64,000 nt of DNA from Mycolicibacterium insubricum. Lineage in GTDB: Bacteria; Actinomycetota; Actinomycetes; Mycobacteriales; Mycobacteriaceae. A program made the position numbers and the translations under genes. Every line of letters begins with the position of its first letter. The stretch's first letter is position 1. The stretch spans positions 1,240,001 to 1,304,000 of the forward strand of contig NZ_AP022618.1 of the NCBI RefSeq assembly GCF_010731615.1. The letters are read 5' to 3'. Below the pieces are notes generated by a model. It made no database searches, was not told where the DNA came from, and saw nothing but the letters and a program-made list of their open reading frames with translations. Positions 34,455 through 42,596 of the stretch are shown one piece after another.

Positions 34455-35326
34455 CAACCACCGCGGTCGCGGACGCACCTCGGTGCGTCCGCGATCCGGC
34501 GTGCCGGCGGCCGGTCAGCCGGCGCGGCATGTGCCATCCCCACTACGAGCAGTACCGGAAACGCCGACACGCCTACGGGTCGTGGGAATCGCGCTACACC
34601 GACGCCGCGCCGGTCCGCGCGCACATCGACGCACTGCTCGCCGCCGGGGTCGGGCGACGACGCATCGCCGAACTCGCCGGCATCCGGCGAAGTGTCGTGC
34701 AGCAGGTGCTCAACGGGCGCGGGGATCGCGGAACCGGCCCGTCGAACCGGATGCTGAAGACCAACGCGGACAAGATCCTCGCCGTCACGATCCCCGAACT
34801 CGCCGAAAAGCACACTGTCCTCGCCGCCGGCGCCCTAGTGCCCGCCGTCGGCACAGCGCGGCGCCTGCAAGCCCTCGTCGCCTTCGGCTACCCGCAGAGC
34901 TGGCTGGCCACCCGCCTCGGCGCCACACCAACGAACGCGACCCGCTGGTTCCACAACACCGACAGCCAGATCCTCGCGGCCACCGCCCGAGCCGTCGCAG
35001 TCCTGTTCGCCGAACTGCAGCTCACCCCAGGACCATCCGCCCGCGCCCGCCACCGTGGCGCCCGCCTCGGCTGGGCCCCACCGATGGCCTGGGACGAAGA
35101 CACCATCGACGACCCCGACGCCACCCCCCACACCGGCACGGGGGAGCGGGTCCCGTTCCCGGAGACCTGGGCCGAAATGTGCGACCTCGGCCTCACCATC
35201 CCCGAACGCCTCCACGCACTCAACACCAACCCCCAGGCGCTCATCCGCCGCCTGGGACGCAACGGCCTGCCGGTCGACCCGCTGCTGCTGGCCCTCGCCG
35301 ACGACCAGAAGAGAGCATCCGCATGA
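34451..35326 (+). CDS. HTH protein with N-terminal zinc-knuckle
   Basis: 291-aa protein. N-terminal CVRDPACRRPVSRRGMCHPH is a Cys/His cluster likely to bind zinc. A helix-turn-helix follows around residues 55-80 (GVGRRRIAELAGIRRSVVQQ). A second HTH-like part (AFGYPQSWLATRLGATPTNA) and a C-terminal helical region ending PVDPLLLALADDQKR follow. It resembles predicted DNA-binding proteins of mycobacteriophages. It may regulate the operon or bind phage DNA. Confidence 0.72.
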   Translation: MTTTAVADAPRCVRDPACRRPVSRRGMCHPHYEQYRKRRHAYGSWESRYTDAAPVRAHIDALLAAGVGRRRIAELAGIRRSVVQQVLNGRGDRGTGPSNRMLKTNADKILAVTIPELAEKHTVLAAGALVPAVGTARRLQALVAFGYPQSWLATRLGATPTNATRWFHNTDSQILAATARAVAVLFAELQLTPGPSARARHRGARLGWAPPMAWDEDTIDDPDATPHTGTGERVPFPETWAEMCDLGLTIPERLHALNTNPQALIRRLGRNGLPVDPLLLALADDQKRASA

Positions 35327-35685
35327 CAACACCACTGGTCACACTCACCGACGACGAGCGCGAAGCCGCCACAGTATTCCTGAGCGGCCGAAACTTCCTC
35401 GCCAACGAATTCATGGTCCGAGTCTTCGGCGGCTACCAGATCACCGGATCGGTCGCGGCCGAACTCCTCGACGGCATCGTCGCCGCGGTCAACCGCATCC
35501 GCGAGGGCGACCCGATCGGCACCGTCAGGCAGCACGTCACCTACGAGATGACCGGGGTCATCGCGATCCGCGTCCAGACCGACGACGGCAACCGCTGGCG
35601 TGTCATCGACGACGGTGGCGTGTCGTTGGTTGCCGAGCTGCCCGGTGCCCCCGGCGACTGGCAACTCCTGGAGCTCACACGATGA
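35323..35685 (+). CDS. Early protein, unknown
   Basis: 120-aa protein MTTPLVTLTDDEREAATVFL, helical first half (GYQITGSVAAELLDGIVAAV) and a beta-rich second half (TGVIAIRVQTDDGNRWRVID). No family recognised. ATGA overlaps couple it to both neighbours. Confidence 0.68.
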   Translation: MTTPLVTLTDDEREAATVFLSGRNFLANEFMVRVFGGYQITGSVAAELLDGIVAAVNRIREGDPIGTVRQHVTYEMTGVIAIRVQTDDGNRWRVIDDGGVSLVAELPGAPGDWQLLELTR

Positions 35686-36434
35686 CCGCCACCGACAGTG
35701 CCCGCCGGTTCTTCTGGTGCTGGCTGCTCGCCGCCAGCACCGCCTCGATCGCCGGCAACGTCACCCACGCACTCCTGCACACCACCGGCACCCCCGCGAT
35801 CGCCGCCGCCGCCGCGGTCGTCCCGCCCGTCGTGCTGCTCGCCGCCACCCACGGCGTGCACACCCTCGTGCACGCCCGCATCACCGGCGCGGCGTACCGC
35901 ACCGCACTGTGCATCACCGCCGCACTGGCCCTGTGCGCATTCGTGCTCAGTTTCACCGCGCTGCGCGACCTCGCCATCACCGCCGCCGGCATACCACCCC
36001 AGATCGCCTGGCTCTGGCCACTGGCGATCGACCTGAGCATCACCGCCAGCACCGTCGCACTCCTCGCGCTCACCAACGCGCACCGCGTCACCTGGCCCGC
36101 AGAGACCGCAGGTCAGCCCGTTGTGCAAGCTGCGCAGAACGTGCACGTATCCGTGCACAACGACATGCACACCACCCCCGACAGCACGCCGGAACGCCCC
36201 ACCGTTGCGCAGATCGTCGCACGCGAAACCACCGACCAGTGGACCGCAATGCTCCCCGAAGCGGAGTCCGTCATCGCCGCCGGCATCACCCGCATCGACC
36301 GCGTCAAAGTCGCCCAGGTCCTCGCCGCCGCCGACACCGGCACCGCCCCCAGCGCCATCGCCCGCAACCTCGGCGTCGGCTACAGCACCGTCACCCGCAT
36401 CCTCGACCACACCGAACAAGAGGCCCACCCATGA
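35682..36434 (+). CDS. DUF2637 membrane protein with C-terminal HTH
   Basis: 250-aa protein. Four hydrophobic segments in the first 140 residues (FFWCWLLAASTASIAGNV, AAAAAVVPPVVLLAATHG, ALCITAALALCAFVLSFTAL, IAWLWPLAIDLSITASTVAL) match the DUF2637 (SpdB-like) domain common on actinobacterial plasmids and phages. A linker leads to a helix-turn-helix (KVAQVLAAADTGTAPSAIAR, GVGYSTVTRIL). This suggests a membrane-tethered DNA-binding protein. Confidence 0.8.
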   Translation: MTATDSARRFFWCWLLAASTASIAGNVTHALLHTTGTPAIAAAAAVVPPVVLLAATHGVHTLVHARITGAAYRTALCITAALALCAFVLSFTALRDLAITAAGIPPQIAWLWPLAIDLSITASTVALLALTNAHRVTWPAETAGQPVVQAAQNVHVSVHNDMHTTPDSTPERPTVAQIVARETTDQWTAMLPEAESVIAAGITRIDRVKVAQVLAAADTGTAPSAIARNLGVGYSTVTRILDHTEQEAHP

Positions 36435-36697
36435 GCGTCTTCGGGCCCGATGTCACCGCCGGGCAAGTCGCCGAGATCGAACAGAACATCGCGGCCGTCC
36501 ACGAGCTCCTCGCCCAAGGCGTGCGCGAGCACCAAGCCCGCCTCCAGCAGTGCACCACCGCCGACGCTGAACTGCTCGCAGTGATAACCCTCACCAGCCA
36601 CCTCGTCCATCTCGACAGCGACACCCTCGTCCGATTCCTCGCCCTCGCCATGCACCGACTCGCCACCGCAGCCAACCGAACAGCCGACCAGCGATGA
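36431..36697 (+). CDS. Small helical early protein
   Basis: 88-aa protein: AGQVAEIEQNIAAVHELLAQ then AELLAVITLTSHLVHLDSDT. The second segment resembles part of the antisense-cassette protein at 27704-27991 (LVVLTLLSHVVKLESD), so the two may be related. It overlaps the DUF5131 gene start. Confidence 0.65.
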   Translation: MSVFGPDVTAGQVAEIEQNIAAVHELLAQGVREHQARLQQCTTADAELLAVITLTSHLVHLDSDTLVRFLALAMHRLATAANRTADQR

Positions 36698-37315
36698 GCG
36701 ACAAGACGGCCATCGAATGGACCGACGCCACCTGGAACCCGGTCACCGGCTGCACCAAAGTCTCGCCCGGGTGCGACCACTGCTACGCCGAGACGATCGC
36801 CGAGCGGTTCCGTGGCGGCCCGGCCTACCCGAACGGCTTCGACATCACCCTGAGACCACACAAGCTCGATCAGCCGCTCCGCTGGAAGCGCCCGCGCCGG
36901 ATCTTCGTCAACAGCATGAGCGACCTGTTCCACGACAGCGTGCCGGACGAGTACATCGCCCAGGTGTTCGCGGTCATGGCACTGGCCCCGCGCCACACCT
37001 TCCAGCTGCTGACCAAGCGGCACGCACGCATGCGGTCACTCGTCGGCAGGGGACTGCTCGATCTGGTGGACCAGACCGGCGCGAAGGTTGAACTGTGGCC
37101 GCTGCCGAACGTGTGGCTCGGCGTCTCCACAGAGAATCAGCAGTGGGCCGACATCCGCATACCCGCCCTGCTCGACACCCCCGCCGCGGTGCGGTGGATC
37201 AGCGCCGAACCGCTCCTCGGACCGATCGACCTGACGGACATCGGTAATCGGAATGCGTTGACGGGTACTTAGATTCATATGGTCATTGCAACGTCCCTGT
37301 TCAGGAAGGTTGCGT

Positions 37316-38509
37316 ATGACTCCGGCTTATCCGCGTGCGATGCGGCGAGAGTTTTTCGATCGGGTGTGCCTGGGCGCGACGCTTCGTGAGGCCGGGTACC
37401 AGGTTGGCGTGTCAATCCAGACCGGTTGGAGGTGGTGGGATGAAGCTGGGTCGATGCCCTTGCGATGCGGAACGGGTTCGGCCACGGGTCTGGCTGAGCC
37501 TGGTGATCCTGACAGGCCAGGTGGGTATGGGCATCGACTCAGCCTCGATGAGCGCATCGCGATCATGCGCGGCCGCGACGCTGGGCAGACGTATCAGGAG
37601 ATTGCTGAGAAGATCGGCCGTGACCGTAGCGTCGTGTGGCGCGAGGTACAGCGCAACCGCAACGCCGACGGCGATTACCACGCTGGGATGGCACATTCTC
37701 GTGCTGCCCTGAAAGCCAAGCGGCCCAAGGAATTCAAGCTTCAAGACCGCGCATTGTGCGCCCAGATCGAAAACTGGATGGACGACGGGTGGAGTCCGAA
37801 GCTGATCGCCGATGTGTTGGCCCGCGACCACCCGGATGACAAGCTGGCGCAGGTGAGCCACGAAACGATCTACCAGTGCCTCTACGTGCAGGGACGGGGC
37901 CAGCTGCGCGCTGATCTGAACAAGTGCCTGTCGACTAAACGTGCCGCGCGCAAGTCCCGGGGACATCAGGAGCGCCGCGGCAAGTTCCACGATGTGTACA
38001 CCATCCGCGACCGCCCGGCCGAAGCCGAAGACCGGGCGGTACCCGGGCATTGGGAAGGTGATCTGATCCTGGGGAAGGAGTGCGCCAGCGCGATCGGCAC
38101 GCTGGTGGAGCGCAGCACCCGGTTCACGATCCTGCTGCACCTGCCGGTCGACCACACCGCAGAGTCAGTGGCCACGACGATGATCGAGGCCATGAGCGAC
38201 CTGCCCCAGCATCTGCGTCGCACCATCACCTGGGACCGAGGCGCGGAGATGGCTCGCTGGCGCGACATCGACATGCAGCTGCAGGCCCCGGTCTACTTCT
38301 GCGATCCGCATTCACCGTGGCAGCGCGGCAGCAACGAGAACACCAACCGACTGCTGCGGCACTGGTTCGAAAAGGGCGCTGACCTGTCGAAATTCACCAA
38401 GGCCGACCTCAAGCGGGTCCAGGACACCCTCAACAAACGACCCCGGCCCACCCTCGACCTCGACACCCCCGCCCAACGGCTCGCCGCCCTGCTCAACGAC
38501 GCCGCCTGA
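37316..38509 (+). CDS. IS30-family transposase
   Basis: 397-aa transposase. N-terminal HTH regions (REFFDRVCLGATLREAGYQV; LSLDERIAIMRGRDAGQTYQ) are followed by an IS30 DDE domain: GHWEGDLILGK (first D), TITWDRGAEMARWRDI (second D) and DPHSPWQRGSNENTNRLLRH (E in the NENTN motif). ATG 37316 has AGGAAGG 6 nt upstream. All catalytic residues appear intact. Confidence 0.93.
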   Translation: MTPAYPRAMRREFFDRVCLGATLREAGYQVGVSIQTGWRWWDEAGSMPLRCGTGSATGLAEPGDPDRPGGYGHRLSLDERIAIMRGRDAGQTYQEIAEKIGRDRSVVWREVQRNRNADGDYHAGMAHSRAALKAKRPKEFKLQDRALCAQIENWMDDGWSPKLIADVLARDHPDDKLAQVSHETIYQCLYVQGRGQLRADLNKCLSTKRAARKSRGHQERRGKFHDVYTIRDRPAEAEDRAVPGHWEGDLILGKECASAIGTLVERSTRFTILLHLPVDHTAESVATTMIEAMSDLPQHLRRTITWDRGAEMARWRDIDMQLQAPVYFCDPHSPWQRGSNENTNRLLRHWFEKGADLSKFTKADLKRVQDTLNKRPRPTLDLDTPAQRLAALLNDAA

Positions 38510-38551
38510 CCCCGGGCAACCAAGGCCCACCCACGGCTCGCCGCGAGTGGC

Positions 38552-38755
38552 TCAGAAAGGCCGCTTGCCGGGTGCCAGGGGAGGCGCGGAACCGACGGCC
38601 GGCTCCCAGTCCTTGAAGTCATCGGGCCAGAGGCTGGTGCGGCTGGACTCGTCGTAGAAGCCAGACTCCTCGCCACCGCGGAGCATCTCGGCGTTGCGCC
38701 GTGCACGTTCCTCAGCATCGGGCACCCCAAGACACGCGTACGGGTGCTCGGCCAT
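38552..38755 (-). CDS. Small passenger gene inside the IS element
   Basis: 67-aa acidic protein MAEHPYACLGVPDAEERARR, then FYDESSRTSLWPDDFKDWEP and PPLAPGKRPF. It lies between the transposase stop and the right terminal repeat, convergent to the transposase. Codon use and ordered composition look genuine. No family recognised; IS30 elements normally carry only the transposase. Confidence 0.5.
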   Translation of the reverse strand: MAEHPYACLGVPDAEERARRNAEMLRGGEESGFYDESSRTSLWPDDFKDWEPAVGSAPPLAPGKRPF

Positions 38756-39292
38756 CAAGTGATGACTCCCTTGCCGCCGCCCTTGCACGCGCCCAGCGTA
38801 TGCCCAATCACCGGCCCTTGATCACCACGAGAGCAGCGATGTTGCACTAACCGCTTGACAATGCCGTAGAGGGAACCGCGTCGCTGTCACCTCTATGCGG
38901 TCACCCCGCAAGACGTTCATCGCGACTCCGCAGACCCTGGACTGGGTCGTGGCCGGCGGCGAATCCGGGCCCGGGGCGCGGCCGATGCACCCGAAGTGGG
39001 CGCGTGACCTGCGCGACCAATGCCAGGCCGCAGGTATTGCCTACCTGTTCAAGCAGTACGGCGAATGGTCACCGCTCGGGGAACCATCGTCGCGGCACCT
39101 GGTGATGACCGATGACGGAAACACCTACGAGGCCGGTGATCTGGATTGGCCGGACGGGCCGCGGCGCGGAGAAGCCCAGCGCGCCAACTTCCCCCACCAT
39201 CACCCGACGTTCCTGTACCGCGTCGGAAAGAAGGCCGCCGGCCGGGAACTCGACGGCCGAACGTGGGACGAATACCCGCAGGAGGCGGCTCG

Positions 39293-39568
39293 ATGAACAC
39301 CCTCGATCATCTGCTGACCTGCTCCTCGTGTGGCCCGTTCGGCCGTCACCGCCGCCAACGTGCGCGCCGAGCCCGCACCATCGCCGAGAACGCCCTCGTC
39401 GCCTACTGGCAACGGCTGGGGGCCCAGAGCCGGGCCGAGCGACGCGCACAGAGGTTCTGGTGGGTCAGCCACTCCGGCGAAGCGTGGCCACTCGCCCACG
39501 ACGGCGAACTCCGCAACGCACTCGTCTGCGTGGGACTCGTCAGTGACTACGGGGGAGGTGCCCAGTGA
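39293..39568 (+). CDS. Small early protein, unknown
   Basis: 91-aa protein MNTLDHLLTCSSCGPFGRHR with a CxxC and a very Arg-rich helix, then FWWVSHSGEAWPLAHDGELR. ATG 39293 overlaps the stop of the DUF5131 gene, so it was translationally coupled to that gene before the IS insertion. Unknown. Confidence 0.62.
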   Translation: MNTLDHLLTCSSCGPFGRHRRQRARRARTIAENALVAYWQRLGAQSRAERRAQRFWWVSHSGEAWPLAHDGELRNALVCVGLVSDYGGGAQ

Positions 39569-39972
39569 GGACGCCCAAGACCGATTCCCGAATGTGGCAC
39601 GGCGGTGTTCCAGGCCTCAATGCCGGAGACATGATCACCCCGCAAGCACTGAACGCTGGTCAGCACCTGCGCGATGACTGCCCGACCTGCCAAGCCCGCG
39701 CCAACGGAACACCACTTGCCGGTGACGACAACGATCCGACGCTGGTCTACGTGACGACCGACCGGGAATACGCCCGCCTCTACGCCGCTGGCTACCCGAA
39801 CGGCGGGCTCTACGTCGTGGAACCCGTCGGCGAGCTGGTCGACCGCGGCGCCCACGATCCCGTCCCGTCGTGGGGATGTGAAGCCGCCCGGGTGCTCTCG
39901 GTCTACGACCCGTGCGTGAGCCCGACAGCGAAGGAAGCTCGACGGATGGTCCGGAGGTGGCTCAATGCCTGA
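39565..39972 (+). CDS. Arr-like ADP-ribosyltransferase candidate
   Basis: 135-aa protein whose layout follows rifampin ADP-ribosyltransferase (Arr) folds: WHGGVPGLNAGDMITPQ corresponds to the YHGT...GDLI start with the NAD-binding His, LVYVTTDREYARLYAAGYPN to the VYFTA...A strand-helix, and GGLYVVEPVGELVD to the IYVVEPTG strand. A C-terminal helix ends RRMVRRW. Arr proteins modify rifamycins; phage mono-ADP-ribosyltransferases modify host proteins or nucleic acid. The target here is unknown. GTG 39565 overlaps the previous stop. The assignment rests on pattern recognition only. Confidence 0.5.
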   Translation: MRTPKTDSRMWHGGVPGLNAGDMITPQALNAGQHLRDDCPTCQARANGTPLAGDDNDPTLVYVTTDREYARLYAAGYPNGGLYVVEPVGELVDRGAHDPVPSWGCEAARVLSVYDPCVSPTAKEARRMVRRWLNA

Positions 39973-40633
39973 ACCCGCGTACGACGATCCGGAGGTGGTA
40001 CGTGCCCTGATGGCCGGGAGTATCCCGGCGAAGGGTGCGGTCCCCGCGGTCTGGTGGATTACCACCGACGCCGACCAATGCGGCGCCTACGACCGCTGGA
40101 AGGCCGACTACCAGACCTACACGGAGAAGGTCGAGCGGCTGGCCGAGTCGATCGGACTGACCGTTGACGCCGCGATCATGTGGGAGTCCTTCGACGGGAC
40201 ATCAACGCTGTGCGGATTCCGGCCGCCGAACGGGATGGGAGTCGGCTGGAGCGGGCACCCGAACTATCGGCCAGTGCCCGATGGCTGGCGGATCGACTCG
40301 CGCAAGGATCTACTCGTTCCGTCCCGGAAAACGAAGGCTGATAGGGAATCCCAAGCCAACAAGGACTTCGCCGCCGCCGGCTCCATCCCCGACGCGCACG
40401 CCTACCTCACAGGCCTGCCGACATCAATTCACCTCGATGACCGATTCCTCGGCGGGACCATCTACCCAGTCCACTACCGCCGCGGCGCTGAATGCGTCTG
40501 GGCCTATTGCGGCGGCGACCCAGACCGTCAACCCGACCGCTCCATGAACGACACCGTCGACGAATCGATATGGCAGCGAATGAAGCTCTCCGTCCTCGTC
40601 GCACTGATGGAGGAACCGGGAGCGACATCGTGA
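39965..40633 (+). CDS. Early protein, unknown
   Basis: 222-aa protein with a Trp-rich start (AVPAVWWITTDADQCGAYDR), a long helix (WKADYQTYTEKVERLAESIG) and IYPVHYRRGAECVWAYCGGD. No family recognised. It overlaps the Arr-like gene by 8 bp and ends on the GTG of the DUF4326 gene, so the three are probably co-translated and may act together. Confidence 0.65.
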   Translation: MPEPAYDDPEVVRALMAGSIPAKGAVPAVWWITTDADQCGAYDRWKADYQTYTEKVERLAESIGLTVDAAIMWESFDGTSTLCGFRPPNGMGVGWSGHPNYRPVPDGWRIDSRKDLLVPSRKTKADRESQANKDFAAAGSIPDAHAYLTGLPTSIHLDDRFLGGTIYPVHYRRGAECVWAYCGGDPDRQPDRSMNDTVDESIWQRMKLSVLVALMEEPGATS

Positions 40634-40995
40634 ATACCGTTACTCCACAGCGCATTCAACGACACCGCACCAAGGGTTGGCGGCTACCCGCCGGGGCGCT
40701 CTACGTCGGCCGGCCCACCCGGTTCGGCAACCCGTTCCCCATCGACGACGGCGACCCGGCTGAGGCGGTCGACCGCTACCGCGAATGGCTGACCGATCCC
40801 CGCACGATTGAGGTCGTCGGCGGACTCGGCTTCTCGGGCTACATCTACTACAACCGCGGCCCGTGGGGACCTGACCTGAACAAGCTCCGCGGCCACGACC
40901 TCGCGTGCTGGTGCCCGCTCGACCGACCCTGCCATGCCGACGTGCTCCTGGAGCTCGCCAACGGCGCAACAACCGGAGACGAGGCCCACCGTTGA
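40630..40995 (+). CDS. DUF4326-family protein
   Basis: 121-aa protein from GTG 40630. DUF4326 marks are present: QRIQRHRTKGWRLPAGALYV, GRPTRFGNPFPI, AVDRYREWL and the terminal LRGHDLACWCPLDRPCHADV with conserved Cys and His. The family occurs in phages and occasional bacterial islands; function is unestablished. It sits two genes after the Arr-like protein and just before the replication initiator. Confidence 0.82.
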   Translation: MNTVTPQRIQRHRTKGWRLPAGALYVGRPTRFGNPFPIDDGDPAEAVDRYREWLTDPRTIEVVGGLGFSGYIYYNRGPWGPDLNKLRGHDLACWCPLDRPCHADVLLELANGATTGDEAHR

Positions 40996-41894
40996 CAGAA
41001 TCACCCGACGACGCCCTCCTGGGCTCACTGGCCGCCCAGAACCGGCACACCGGCTGGGACCGCCGCCTGTGGGTTCGCGCTGTGCTGGCCGCCACAGGCC
41101 TCACCGCGGCAGCCAAAACCGTGCTGCTCGCACTGGAGACGTTCGCCGACTTCAACGACGGCACCAACGCGCACCCCGGCGAAGTGCAGCTCGCCCTCGC
41201 CGCAGACCTCAAACAGCGGGCCGTACGCGAGGCCCTCAAGCGCGGCCAGGAACTCGGCTTCATCGAGAAAACCGACTCCTCAGCAAACAAACGCCGCGGC
41301 ATCGCCGACGTCTACCGGCTTGTCCCGCAGTCGATTACCGGCACCGCCATGCCTGTGAATAACTCGACTACCGGCATGGCCATGCCGGTAAAAGCGGCGG
41401 ATCACCGGCATGGCGGTGCCGGTGATGATGCGATTACCGGCACCGCGGCGCCGGTGAAAACTGTTGATAACCCTGTGGATAACGGTGGATCACCGGCACC
41501 GCCACGCGACTTTTACCGGCATGGCGGTGCCGGGCACCAACTCCAGTACCAACAACTACATGGGGTGTTACGTAACCCGGGTACGTCACCAGCGCGACCG
41601 ATCGCCGACACACACACCAACGCCCCACCGTCGAGGTTCTGCGACGCGCACCCCGCCGGCACACGGCAACCATGCGGCGACTGCGCAAACGCCCGAACCG
41701 CCTTCAACGCTTGGCAAGCCGCGGCCCTGGCCGACGACGTCGCGATCGCCGCGGCGCACGACCTCGAACGCCGACGCCAACGCCGGATCATCGCCGACTG
41801 CAACGACTGCGACGACTTCGGTCGCATCGACCTCGGCGACCAGCTCGCCCCCTGCACCCACCCCGCCCTCGCCCCGGTAGCCCGCCATGCCTGA
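40992..41894 (+). CDS. Replication initiator-like winged-helix protein
   Basis: 300-aa protein starting at TTG 40992 (TTGA overlap). The N-terminal domain is a winged helix: VLAATGLTAAAKTVLLALET, AHPGEVQLALAADLKQRAVR, EALKRGQELGFIEKT. The middle (115-185) is low-complexity because its DNA is an iteron array (41334-41535). The C-terminus carries CDAHPAGTRQPCGDC and DCNDCDDFGRIDLGD, two zinc-like clusters. An origin inside the initiator gene is the arrangement of lambda O, so this is the likely phage replication protein. Confidence 0.75.
   Translation: MTESPDDALLGSLAAQNRHTGWDRRLWVRAVLAATGLTAAAKTVLLALETFADFNDGTNAHPGEVQLALAADLKQRAVREALKRGQELGFIEKTDSSANKRRGIADVYRLVPQSITGTAMPVNNSTTGMAMPVKAADHRHGGAGDDAITGTAAPVKTVDNPVDNGGSPAPPRDFYRHGGAGHQLQYQQLHGVLRNPGTSPARPIADTHTNAPPSRFCDAHPAGTRQPCGDCANARTAFNAWQAAALADDVAIAAAHDLERRRQRRIIADCNDCDDFGRIDLGDQLAPCTHPALAPVARHA
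41334..41535. promoter_or_regulatory. candidate phage replication origin: six iterons plus DnaA box
   Basis: Six related palindromic units start at about 41334, 41369, 41401, 41433, 41490 and 41513. The unit at 41369-41390 is a perfect 22-bp palindrome with half TACCGGCATGG; 41401-41426 has 10-bp arms (ATCACCGGCA). Between units four and five lies TGTGGATAA (41474-41482), the exact complement of the DnaA box TTATCCACA, within a short AT-richer stretch (TTGATAACCC). All lie in frame inside the initiator gene. Confidence 0.72.
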
Positions 41895-42111
41895 CCCCGA
41901 CGACGACTTCGATCCCACCCTCGACTGCGCCGCCCTCGGCCCCGGCCGCCGCCGATGCACCCCCGGACCCCTGATCGACGCCTACCTCGGCGTCATCAGC
42001 GGCGAGTGCACCGCCTGCGACGCACGACCATTCGCCCTCTGCACCGACGACACCGGCCACCCCCGCAAGACACCCTGCCCAGCCCGCCACCGAGGAGCAC
42101 GAACCGCATGA
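41887..42111 (+). CDS. Small Cys-rich protein
   Basis: 74-aa protein MPDPDDDFDPTLDCAALGPG with CTACDARPFALCTDD and a late Cys, likely a zinc-binding fold. Overlaps the initiator stop by 8 bp and the next ATG by 4 bp. Many actinobacterial phages carry such zinc-finger genes between replication and packaging genes; role unknown. Confidence 0.62.
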   Translation: MPDPDDDFDPTLDCAALGPGRRRCTPGPLIDAYLGVISGECTACDARPFALCTDDTGHPRKTPCPARHRGARTA

Positions 42112-42425
42112 CCACCACGCCGTCGTACACCCGCAGCCAGCTGCTCACCATCTGCCGCCGAGCCAGCGTCCCGGAATCCAAGTGGCACAACCGCGATTCC
42201 GCCGACGCGCAACGTCAGCTCGGGGAGGCGTACGCACTCCTGGCCGCCGGCTGCGACTACGCCATCGGCGCGCGCAGTACCGACCGGACGATCTGGGTCA
42301 CCATCTGGTCCCGCGGCTTCGACTGGTTCGAAGACGGCCCCTCGGATGGGAACCGAGACGCGGGCAGGTACTACCTGCCCACCCCCGAACGGCTGCGTAA
42401 CGCCAACGGATCCGACTGGTACTGA
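42108..42425 (+). CDS. Small late-early protein, unknown
   Basis: 105-aa protein MTTTPSYTRSQLLTICRRAS, then AYALLAAGCDYAIGARSTDR and TIWVTIWSRGFDWFEDGPSD. ATGA overlap with the upstream gene; GAGGAGCACGAACCGC precedes the start. No family recognised. Confidence 0.65.
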   Translation: MTTTPSYTRSQLLTICRRASVPESKWHNRDSADAQRQLGEAYALLAAGCDYAIGARSTDRTIWVTIWSRGFDWFEDGPSDGNRDAGRYYLPTPERLRNANGSDWY

Positions 42426-42428
42426 CCC

Positions 42429-42596
42429 GTGGACGCCAGGAAATGCCACCGCTGCGGGCTCTACTGGGCCTCCAACAGCGGACCCGACAAGCAGTTCACA
42501 GGCATCACCCGCATCTGCCCCAACTGCATCCCACTCTCAACCGGCCTGCTGTCTCTGCACGCCGCCCGGCCCGCCACCCGTCAGGAGTGCCGATGA
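42429..42596 (+). CDS. Small zinc-ribbon protein (55 aa)
   Basis: GTG 42429 to TGA 42596 encodes VDARKCHRCGLYWASNSGPD followed by ITRICPNCIPL: two CxxC knuckles separated by about 22 residues, a zinc ribbon. It starts 3 bp after the upstream stop and overlaps the next ATG, so translation is likely. Confidence 0.6.
   Translation: MDARKCHRCGLYWASNSGPDKQFTGITRICPNCIPLSTGLLSLHAARPATRQECR

Larger units (their letters stand above)
37268..38865 (+). mobile_element. IS30-family insertion sequence
   Basis: 1598-bp element. The left end, CTTAGATTCATAT followed by GGTCATTGCAACGTCCCTG, is like the IS30 terminal repeat. The right end read inward contains GGTTAGTGCAACATCGCTG (complement of 38834-38852). 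The 3-bp duplication GTA flanks it (37265-37267 and 38866-38868), as expected for this family. It carries a DDE transposase and, unusually, a second small gene in the opposite direction. Confidence 0.88.
36694..39296 (+). pseudogene. DUF5131 (phage Gp37/Gp68) gene split by IS30 insertion
   Basis: The 5' part (36694-37267) encodes MSDKTAIEWTDATWNPVTGC and the CTKVSPGCDHC cluster characteristic of this radical-SAM-like family, up to EPLLGPIDLTDIG. The 3' part (38869-39296) encodes DWVVAGGESGPGARPMHPKW and the rest of the C-terminus. Joining base 37267 to 38869, which removes the IS and one target copy, restores one frame of 1002 bp (333 aa) without a stop. The insertion is therefore recent and clean. 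As it stands the product is truncated after residue 192 with eight foreign-context residues. Confidence 0.9.

Noticed and set aside
36694..37272. DUF5131 as a complete 192-aa gene
   Set aside because: The frame ends inside the IS terminal repeat, and the missing family C-terminus is found in frame on the other side of the IS.
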